Assembly: GCF_037975245.1 (NCBI RefSeq)
Contig: NC_092574.1
Coordinates: 3,319,001 to 3,383,000, forward strand
Source: Apostichopus japonicus
Lineage: Eukaryota > Echinodermata > Holothuroidea > Aspidochirotida > Stichopodidae
DNA length: 64,000 nucleotides
Direction: 5' to 3'
The position numbers were made by a program, and so were the translations under genes. Below, one piece after another: positions 57,905 through 64,000 of the stretch (position 1 is its first letter; each line of letters begins with the position of its first letter). The notes beneath the pieces were generated by a model that searched no databases, was not told the DNA's origin, and saw only the letters and a program-made list of their open reading frames with translations.

Positions 57905-58512
57905 TGTGGTTCTCCCCCATGCTTGATTTCTGGTAATTCTATTTTCATTGGCCTTCCAAAAAATCTGGTAATTCGTTTGCAAAAAATTCAAAACTGGGCA
58001 GCCAAACTTATCTTCAAGCAAATTAAGTTTCACATGTTACCCCTCTTCTTAAAGCATTACACTGGCTTCCAATTGAAACGCGTATACATTTCAAAGTCCT
58101 TATTTTAATCCACAATTGTATTTATAATCATTTATCTCCAAACTACCTTTCAGAACTTCTAATAGTAAAGCAATACAAGCGTGCCACCCGTCAGTCAAAA
58201 TTGATTACCCTCCTTGAACCTAGGACCAATGGGGTTACTTATGCCAACCGTGCTTTTTCAGCTTCTGGCCCCAAATTGTGGAATTCCCTCCCAAACCATT
58301 TAAAACGTATACCTTATAAATCACATTTCAAATCTAAACTAAAAACCTACCTCTATGCTAAACATTTTTCAATTTGATTTGTAATTATATTTCATCGTTG
58401 CATTATTATTTTTGCTTTTCTTTCTATTCATATTTATATGTATGGCGCTTTTGACAACTATTTTGTTTATAATTAGCGCATTATAAATCTTAGTTATTAT
58501 TTTTATTATTAT
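57905..58512 (+). mobile_element. 5'-truncated L2/CR1-like non-LTR retrotransposon (LINE) 3' end
   Basis: The segment holds the last part of an ORF2-like protein, then a short 3' UTR with GGCGCTTTTGACAAC and GCGCATTATAAATC, and an ATT-rich tail ending near 58,512. L2-type LINEs commonly end with a GCGC..TATAAAT motif followed by short ATT-like repeats. The 5' end is lost near 57,905, just downstream of the Ty3/Gypsy remnant, as expected from incomplete reverse transcription. No target-site duplication was identified. The endonuclease and the catalytic reverse-transcriptase core are missing, so the copy is dead. Confidence 0.82.
57926..58377 (+). pseudogene. C-terminal fragment of LINE ORF2 (after the RT palm), with one frameshift
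   Basis: The first part, about 57,926-58,030, encodes NSIFIGLPKNL followed by LQKIQNWAAKLIF, the usual segment just after the catalytic palm (family: YCNS..GLP...LQ.VQN.AARL). A single-base loss near 58,031 shifts the frame. From 58,033 an open frame of 114 codons ends at TGA 58,375-58,377. It contains VTPLLKALHWLP, an RIHFK stretch, the LSPNYLSELL motif and SASGPKLWNSLP, and ends with FKSKLKTYLY. These are the landmarks of the L2/CR1 ORF2 C-terminus in the expected order. Apart from the one frameshift the reading frame is clean, so the copy may be fairly young. Confidence 0.85.
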
Positions 58513-59263
58513 GGTCCAGGCGGAGGACAAATTAACAATCTGTGGATACCTCATGTAATGCACAGTAGTAATAGAATCTATCAGCTAAGTCAACCTTATC
58601 ATCAGTATGGTTACAATTTTAATGTAGGACGTTATCCATCAGTTGTGTACTAAAGCAGCCATTTGTTAAATCCTTATTATGTAAGCAAGCATCTTTTTGT
58701 TTCCAGGCTGTATGTGTTTTGTACGTATGGAACCCTATTTCACGTTTAAAGATTTCTCTATTCTGTAGTGGGTATGTTGGTAGAATTGGACATGGTAGAA
58801 GGTGATTTTTTTTTTATTATTAGCGGTGCTCAACTCAATATCATTCTACTGCATGCTACTGTTTCTTTGCAGTATGAAAATAAAACTTTTTCCACCAAAA
58901 GTGTTGAACAAGTAAACATGTGACAGAATCATAAATAAGCAGCTAGGCCTACTGTTATGTCTTAAACAATTAAAACAAAACGTCTGTAAAAACAGCTACG
59001 AAGATAGCTTGGCTTATGTTACATTATGGCTCCTATATTACTAGGTATATGCAATATACAGTAGCTAGGTGTGCGCGAGTCCTAAGCCTATACAGTACCT
59101 TACTGTTACTTTGAACCGCTACTTGATTAGCGCGACTTCATACATTGCCCCATTATTTTTTTTGTCTTTAAGCTGCAGATTGATGCACGAAAAACATTGC
59201 TATTACTTCATTACACAGCCTGGTAGGCTGGCCGGTGGGAGATACGGTAGCTTTTAACACAAC
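58513..59263. other. Intergenic stretch with no recognised feature
   Basis: AT-rich sequence with no convincing coding region; open frames are under 65 codons and show no motif I recognise. It holds a T-run and ATT stretch near 58,807-58,822, a CTTTGCAG splice-acceptor-like string near 58,865 and an AATAAA at 58,879-58,884. None has supporting context, so no gene is called. Confidence 0.6.
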
Positions 59264-59827
59264 GTTTCCACAATTTGGCGTCTGGTGACTCCAACTGACC
59301 TTTGACCTCAATAAATTCTTTGTACTGAACGTGTACCAACTACATATAAAATATGAAATTCGTCCAACCTTCCCTTCTTGAGTTATTATGTTTACAAGGT
59401 TTTCACAATTTGACCTCTAGTGACCATGGGCTTGGGCCTCCACCAAAAATAATAGGGACCTTGAACTCAATGTGGTACTCCTTCACACTCAATACGAGAT
59501 TGATCCAAGCTTTCCTTTTAGAGATATCCTGTCTACAATGTTTACACAATTCGACCCATGGTGACCCAAAATGACCTTTGACCTCCACAAAAACTATAGG
59601 CTTTCGCTCCTAAATGTTGTCCTCCTACTCACGAAGTACGAGATTGGTTCAAGCTTACCTCCTTGAGATATCGTATTTACAAGGTTTTCACTATTTGACC
59701 CCTGATGACTCCAAATGACCTTTGACCTCCCCACAAACAATAGGGTTCTTCTACTCAATGGGGTACTCATATACCCCAAATATTAGAGTGGTCCAAGCTT
59801 CCCTTCTTGAGATATCGTGTTTACAAG
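59264..59827. repeat. Four tandem copies of a ~140-bp repeat
   Basis: Units start at about 59,264, 59,399, 59,540 and 59,684 (spacings 135, 141 and 144 bp). Each starts with a GTTTTCACAATTTGACC-like string, then TGACCTTTGACCTCC, a middle with AATAGGG and CTCAATG.GGTACTC, and ends with CAAGCTTCCCTTCTTGAG, ATATCGTGTTTACAAG. Units 2-4 are most alike; unit 1 is the most diverged. Open frames here are accidental. It looks like a dispersed or minisatellite-like repeat; I cannot assign a family. Confidence 0.85.
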
Positions 59828-60201
59828 CGAGGCGGCACACACACACGCTCAACCATACACCCATACGTATACACTCTCCGCCTGCATGAATGCATAGGTT
59901 AGGGTTATCATCGAAACCAATAAAATGGTGGCCAGTGAGCACTGAAATGTCTCTACCAATCAGAAATCGTTATGCAGTCGGCCTAACTTTGTCTATATGG
60001 TAGCATACGCCAATTAACAGCCCCATTGACTTACAAACTAAATCACAAAATAAATGTGTAAGTTTAGTTATGTTCAAATTGTTCAATTATATTCAAAGAT
60101 ATTCTCAGAATGCTCCATTTTGACTTATTTGTTTTCCTTTGGAAAGGAAACCCCTTTCCCTCCTTCATATTTAGCTTCAATCCAGGGCATCCGCATTATA
60201 A
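59828..60201. other. CA-rich tract and unassigned sequence after the 140-bp repeat
   Basis: Directly after the fourth unit is a CACACACACA tract (59,834-59,845). It is followed by CTCAACCATACACCC, TACACTCTCCGCCTGCATG and AATGCATAGGTTAGGG, and then AT-rich sequence. This could be the tail of the same dispersed repeat, but a single copy cannot show that. No coding sequence is recognised. Confidence 0.5.
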
Positions 60202-60354
60202 GTCATTGTATGCCACCGGAGGATGGAGGGCTCCACGGTCTACATTCCGAATGCCGTACCACGTTTATGGAACTCCCTACTGGTTGAACGTAAGTCTTTT
60301 AATCCTTTTTCTAAATTCAGGCGCTGTCTTCAAACTTACTCTCAACTCTATTAG
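60202..60354 (+). pseudogene. Second non-LTR retrotransposon ORF2 C-terminal remnant
   Basis: The frame open from 60,202 to the TAG at 60,352-60,354 contains AVPRLWNSLL, then ERKSFNPFSKFRRCLQTY and a short end. The order (a PRLWNSLP-like motif, about 10 residues, then F+..L+.Y shortly before a stop) is the signature of the last 40-50 residues of CR1/L2/Jockey-type ORF2 proteins. Upstream an in-frame TAA lies at 60,199. No clear 3' tail of simple repeats follows. It differs from the fragment ending at 58,377, so it is a separate family or an older copy. Confidence 0.5.
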
Positions 60355-60518
60355 TTTTTGCACCTTCAGCAGCCGTAAAGACTCGCGCAAAAAAGAAACT
60401 TCTAATGCCGGTAATTTGACCTAGTTTCGAATGAGGTGTAACAGAGGTGTTAAACACCATCGATCCCAGAAAATACACACACAGCTTGCTACCGTCGGTA
60501 ATTTGACACTAGTGTATA
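60355..60518. other. Short unassigned spacer with a direct repeat
   Basis: It contains CGGTAATTTGACCTAG (60,409-60,424) and CGGTAATTTGACACTAG (from about 60,496), an imperfect direct repeat just outside the inverted-repeat element. It may be chance or a trace of an earlier insertion. No gene is seen. Confidence 0.4.
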
Positions 60519-60744
60519 TGGAACGCGGAAAGGGTCATCGTGAGGCGCCGTCCACTTAGAAATGGTCGTTCACCCAGAAACCGTTCACTTAGAGATCGCT
60601 GCTCAAATGCAAGCAGCCGACCACCGTTATAAATTGCCGTTTAACGTGAGGCGCCGTCCACTCAGAGATGGTCGTTCACTCAGAGACCGTCTACTCAGAG
60701 ATCGTTGCTCAAATGCAACAGCCGCCCATTTTGAAATCGTCGTT
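60519..60744 (+). repeat. Left inverted-repeat arm (outer part)
   Basis: Holds two copies of the GTGAGGCGCCGTCCAC block (60,540 and 60,648 regions), each followed by ACTTAGAAATGG/ACTCAGAGATGG and two further subrepeats, then GCTCAAATGCAA. The arm continues after the MITE insertion at 61,191-61,294 with GAAGTACAGAAACCG and four more degenerate subrepeats. Confidence 0.85.
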
Positions 60745-60783
60745 TATGGCAAGCCATATGGGACAAACACTGCATAATATATC

Positions 60784-60809
60784 CGCGTATAAATTGAAAT
60801 TTATACGCG
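60784..60809. repeat. Perfect hairpin inside the MITE
   Basis: Arms CGCGTATAAATT and AATTTATACGCG are exact reverse complements separated by GA. The hairpin is immediately internal to the terminal repeat. Confidence 0.85.
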
Positions 60810-60868
60810 TATTAATTGGAATATATACGCGTATATATTATGAGCCAATCATATGGCTTAAATATATC

Positions 60869-60956
60869 CGCGTATTAATTCGAATATATCCACGTATTAA
60901 TTCGAATATATACACGTATTAATTCGAATATATACACGTATTAAATAAAATACATA
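60869..60956. repeat. 22-bp AT-rich tandem repeats inside the MITE
   Basis: Units start at 60,869, 60,891, 60,913 and 60,935, exactly 22 bp apart, each with CACGTATTAATTCGAATA or a close variant; more diverged units follow to about 61,000. The same motif appears inverted at about 61,108-61,150 next to the right end. The period equals that of the large satellite, but the sequence is different. Confidence 0.85.
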
Positions 60957-61294
60957 TGGAGATTAAATCCAATATATGCACGGATTAATTAGAATATACA
61001 TGCGAAAAAAACATTTCCGCTCTTGCTGTGTACATATACCAACGATAAATGTTTTGGCGGGCTCGCGAGATCGCTTCAAAAAGCGAAACTTGAACAACAC
61101 ATGTGTATTCGAATTAATACGCGTATATATTCGAATTAATACGCGGATATATTATGCGGTGTTTGTCCCACATGGCTTGCCATAGTCGTTGAAGTACAGA
61201 AACCGTTCATTCAGAAATAGCCGTTGACTCAGAAATCGTCCACTTACAAATCGCCGGTCGATGCTGAGCCGCGCCTACTTAGAATTCGTCCTCC

Positions 61295-62828
61295 CTTTAC
61301 AATGGCTATATACGTATGCATTAAGTGGGCGTGGACTATTTATCGGCTGTGCTCCCGCCAGGTAACGAGCACTGTAACACCGAGCTGTTACAGTATAGAA
61401 CGCTGTTGTTCCCGCCTCATTCAAGTCGTACCTGCGGCGCCCCTCCCTTTTTCAGGAGAGTAATTTCGTCTCGGTACACCGAAGACCACATGCAATGAAA
61501 GTTTCAAGAATCCAAAAGAAATAAGATGGAAGAAATAATCCACAAGTTGGGGGGTCGAAAATGCCGAAGAAGTTTCCCGTAACTTCGAAAGGGCACAGGA
61601 ATAACTAATTTGGAAAGTAGTAACATCCGTCGCTAGGCCCAGTTTTTTTTCATTGGTCTAAGCAATTTGACCGAGATTTGACCTTTCATGTGCTCAGCAT
61701 TTGTCAAAATAAAAGAAAGTGATGACTTAACATGTATGCTTCAGTAACTGAGCATCAAATATAACATATTCTTGGCCATGGAAAAGTGTGATGTGTATCA
61801 TGATGACCATGATCATAACTGTTAACCCTTGTAACTACAAATGTTAACATTTAATTTTTAATTTACAATAATGAATTAATAAATTGTAACTATGAAATAC
61901 TATAGGCGTTACACCATAGTAATTCCACTAGCTGTTACAAATTTACAAAACATTGTAATCACTTAATGATCCCTTACTATGAATTAGTAAATTCAGTGTT
62001 ACCAAGTAACGTTTCATGACAAATGTAATAGTATATCATTAAAACAAATCAATTGTATTAGCAAGTCAATAATCATTTAAAGAAATTACAATTCGTTTGA
62101 AATAAAAATTTGTATATAATTGCAAGTTAAAAATTCTTCATAATTCTTATTAATACGACATTAGTTGTTAAAAATTAATAATTCATCATTATGAAATAAT
62201 AACTCATTTTTAACAAGTAATATTTCATTACAACATACAAGTATTTCATTACAACATACAAGTATTTCATTACCACATACAAGTATTTCATTACAGCAAA
62301 TTATAATTCGTACTAACAAATCAATAATTTTGGGGAAAATTGTAATCACGAATTATTAATTAAAAATACTAATGGGCTTAATTGTACGTCGTCTCAACAT
62401 GCACAAACTTCCGAAGATTGAGTACGAACCGACACTGTATGAAATGGATCAAAACAAATAAGTGTGAGTATCGAGTCTAGTATTAGGGATTGGCCGCAAG
62501 CTGAGGAATACCAGCACCGTACTCATACACCCATCATACTAACGTTAGGTTTGTATTGCGAAAGATCCATCTTTTTTCCAGAGGCCTAAAGAAGCACGCC
62601 TCCTTTTATAACAGTTGATTCACTGCAATCAAGCAAATCTGCCGTTCTTCTGTTGTTGAAACCGATATTCACAAGTTCCTCGAGTTGTATATCATCGTTT
62701 CATCCATTTTAATTTGTGATTGAAAATTCAATGAACGAGGACGAGTGCGAACGGCCGACGCACCTCGACTCTGTGATTGAAAAGTTCACGCCCGCCCAAG
62801 ATATAAATATGCAAGTTTGGCTGTCACT
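61295..62828. other. Interior of the inverted-repeat element, no gene recognised
   Basis: The left third is mixed composition (61,320-61,480 is comparatively GC-rich). About 61,800-62,400 is strongly AT-rich with weakly repeated TTGTAA, TTACAAT and AATTCATTATT strings in both orientations, which may be a further decayed inverted-repeat insertion. The right third has TGTGATTGAAAA twice (about 62,715 and 62,772). The longest open frames are under about 80 codons with no domain motif. Confidence 0.55.
62229..62296. repeat. 21-bp tandem repeat, 3.2 copies
   Basis: CAACATACAAGTATTTCATT recurs at 21-bp spacing, with the third unit starting CCACATAC and a fourth partial unit. The repeat sits in the AT-rich interior and explains the periodic short open frame on the minus strand at 62,161-62,349. 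Confidence 0.88.
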
Positions 62829-63132
62829 CAAATGGACGATCTCTGAGACGACGATCTCTGAGTGGGCGATCTCTGAATGGACGATTTCTTAATCACGACC
62901 ATTTCTCAGTCGCGGCGGTTTCTAAGTCAACGGCCATTTCTAAATGGACGGTTCCCGAAAATGTGGGTGTGTTTGCGCGGCAATCTCTGATTAGACGGCC
63001 TGTGTATCAACGGCCATCTCTAAGTGGACGGCGCCTCACGTTAAGCGGCGATTTCAAAATGGACGGCTTCTGTATTTGAGCAGCGATCTCTAAGTGGACG
63101 GTTTCTGAGCGAACGACCATTCCTATTTGGAC
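62829..63132 (-). repeat. Right inverted-repeat arm of the large element (inner part)
   Basis: Tandem 15-bp subrepeats GGACGATCTCTGAGA, CGACGATCTCTGAGT and GGGCGATCTCTGAAT are followed by 15-18 bp variants to about 62,955. The segment 63,003-63,124 is the reverse complement of the left-arm block, in the same order, including GGCGCCTCACGTTAA and TTTGAGCAGCGATCTC. The arm is broken at 63,133 by the hAT-like insertion and resumes at 63,872. Confidence 0.85.
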
Positions 63133-63863
63133 GAGAGGGGGCTATAGCGCTTTCGAGGGCTAAATCTCTGGAAAAACGACTAAGTCCAACAACACTGAGA
63201 GGTTGACAAAGTTTTCGCCCCCCACGGAAAAACGCCACATCTTTTCGCCCCCAAATTCATACAACATGAAGAGGGTACATACGAAATTTATCACAACCCC
63301 CTTCATCGGGCTAATTCCCTCGTTTAATGGGGGAAAGGGGCTCGTCAAGCATGTCAACTTTGCCAATTTTACACCCATTGACTTAGCACGTAAAACGATT
63401 TTAAAAAAAAAACCTAAGTCCAACAACACTGAGAGGTTGACAAAGTTTTCGCCCCCCACGGGAAAACGCAACATTTCTACGCCCCCAAATTAATACCACG
63501 TTTAGAGGGTGTATACGAAATTTACCACAACCCCCTACATCGGGCTATTTCCCTCGTTTAATGGGGGCAAGGGGCTCGTCAAGCATGTCAACTTTGCCAA
63601 TTTTACACCCATTGACTTTAGCACGTAAAACGATTTTCAAAAAAAAAACCTGTCCAACAACACTGAGAGGTTGACAAAGTTTTCGCCTCCCACGGGAAAA
63701 CGCCACATCTTTTCGCCCTCAAATTCATACAACATGTGTTGTTGGACTTAGGTTTTTTTTGAAAATCGTTTCAACGTGCAGTCAATGTGAGATTTTGGAC
63801 ACAGTCGAGATTTGTGTACTACTGCCTGAGATTTAGCCTCTGTTAGCGCTATAGCCCCTACTG
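63133..63863. mobile_element. 731-bp hAT-like MITE inserted in the right arm, 8-bp target duplication ATTTGGAC
   Basis: ATTTGGAC occurs directly outside both ends (63,125-63,132 and 63,864-63,871). The right end, read inward, is CAGTAGGGGCTATAGCGC; the left end is GAGAGGGGGCTATAGCGC. Similarity continues inward (GGCTAAATCTC on both sides). An 8-bp target duplication and a terminal inverted repeat starting CAG are hallmarks of the hAT superfamily. Removing the insert plus one ATTTGGAC restores TGGAC next to GGCGCC, exactly as in the opposite arm. There is no transposase; the interior is tandem repeat. Confidence 0.85.
63181..63735. repeat. ~234-bp tandem repeat, 2.3 copies, inside the hAT-like MITE
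   Basis: Units start at about 63,181, 63,415 and 63,650 with AAGTCCAACAACACTGAG (TGTCC in the third), followed by GTTGACAAAGTTTTCGCC, ACGGGAAAACGC, CCCTCGTTTAATGGGGG, and an A-run before the next unit. The third is cut after about 85 bp. At 63,736-63,788 the unit junction reappears inverted (GTTGTTGGACTTAGG then a T-run and GAAAATCGTTT). Open frames on both strands here are repeat-driven. Confidence 0.88.
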
Positions 63864-63902
63864 ATTTGGACGGCGCCTCATGTTGACCCTTTCCGCGTTC
63901 CA

Positions 63903-64000
63903 TACTAATCCACTTGTCCATGATATCACTCAATGATACAATGCATGGAGTTGTTATGGATAACAACTCCCTGTACAATGTATACAACTGTGTAACACTG
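63903..64000. other. Right flank of the transposon complex with a 24-bp hairpin
   Basis: This is host sequence outside the element. At 63,947-63,970 the arms GGAGTTGTTAT and ATAACAACTCC are perfect reverse complements separated by GG. The window ends 30 bp later, so I cannot tell whether this belongs to another element. Confidence 0.6.

Larger units (their letters stand above)
60745..61184. mobile_element. 440-bp MITE inserted in the left arm, 6-bp target duplication GTCGTT
   Basis: The ends are inverted repeats: left TATGGCAAGCCATATGGG, then ACAAACACTGCATAATATAT; right is the reverse complement with two mismatches, ending ATGGCTTGCCATA. GTCGTT lies directly outside both ends (60,739-60,744 and 61,185-61,190). 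Removing the element plus one GTCGTT joins the host arm sequence cleanly. The interior is AT-rich with self-complementary strings and no transposase. Superfamily unknown; a 6-bp duplication does not fit TA- or 8-bp-duplicating families. Confidence 0.87.
60519..63902. mobile_element. Inverted-repeat (fold-back/TU-like) DNA transposon, non-autonomous, with two nested insertions
   Basis: The left end reads TGGAACGCGGAAAGGGTCA, then TGAGGCGCCGTCCA; the right end (63,865-63,902) is the reverse complement, ending TGACCCTTTCCGCGTTCCA. The arms continue inward on both sides with AGATGGTCGTTC-, CAGAAACCGT-, CACTTAGAGATCGCTGCTC- and CCATTTTGAAATCG-like strings in the same order. They are made largely of 15-18 bp subrepeats around CACTCAGAGATCG. 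Both ends are flanked by TA. The arms are interrupted by the elements at 60,745-61,184 and 63,133-63,863; without them the element would be about 2.2 kb. The interior (61,295-62,828) has no transposase. Sea-urchin TU elements also have long inverted repeats with an outer domain of about 15-bp subrepeats; membership is a suggestion only. Confidence 0.85.

Noticed and set aside
58865-58884. Splice acceptor and polyadenylation signal
   Set aside because: CTTTGCAG and AATAAA occur but there is no coding exon before or after them; chance occurrence in AT-rich DNA is likely.
60110-60424. A 104-codon open frame overlapping the second ORF2 remnant
   Set aside because: It is in a different frame from the PRLWNSL and FRRCLQTY motifs, so it is a shadow of the retrotransposon fragment.
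60409-60513. Target-site duplication made by the GGTAATTTGAC direct repeat
   Set aside because: The enclosed ~70 bp shows no terminal repeats and the two copies are imperfect, so an insertion cannot be supported.
63160-63493. Open frames of 96 (+) and 104 (-) codons
   Set aside because: They lie over each other within the ~234-bp tandem repeat of the hAT-like MITE and change frame with the repeat; no domain is recognised.

Overview
The window is eukaryotic, from an animal genome and most likely a marine invertebrate. Evidence: a 57-kb 22-bp satellite, 3' ends of non-LTR retrotransposons, a Ty3/Gypsy pol remnant, nested inverted-repeat DNA transposons, and no recognisable host gene. One inverted-repeat element has arms built of 15-18 bp subrepeats, which recalls the TU elements described in sea urchins. 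That hints at an echinoderm but does not prove it.

Positions 1 to about 57,078 are one uninterrupted tandem array of a 22-bp monomer, about 2,600 copies. Each monomer is a conserved 14-nt core, CGGTACCGCACATT, plus an 8-nt variable part (CGATTGAT, CTATTGAT, CGATTTAT, CGTTCAAT, CGTTTTAT, ATATTGAT, ATTTTGAT and others). The many open frames here follow from the period: 22 is not a multiple of 3, so three monomers (66 bp) read as a repeating 22-residue peptide. They are not genes. The array has several levels of higher-order repetition. Shifts of 2,351/2,440, 4,793 and 10,724 bp lie inside a 25,101-bp super-unit. That super-unit is present once in full (1-25,101) and again to about 46,174, with every diagnostic variant I checked conserved. 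Then comes a finely shuffled mosaic (46,175-54,700), followed by a degenerate, largely monomeric edge (54,700-57,078) with its own 488-bp duplication.

The right flank (57,079-64,000) is a transposon graveyard. In order: a frameshifted Ty3/Gypsy integrase/pol C-terminus abutting the satellite; a 5'-truncated L2/CR1-like LINE 3' end; about 750 bp with nothing recognisable; four copies of a ~140-bp repeat; a second non-LTR ORF2 terminus; and an inverted-repeat element (60,519-63,902). Two other elements have inserted into that last element, each with a target-site duplication: a 440-bp MITE (GTCGTT) and a 731-bp hAT-like MITE (ATTTGGAC). Removing both in thought restores collinear arms, so the order of insertion can be read directly.

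No functional protein-coding gene, tRNA or rRNA was recognised. The most notable items are the satellite's multi-level architecture, including the exact 25.1-kb repeat (recent amplification or assembly artefact), and the nested transposon complex.
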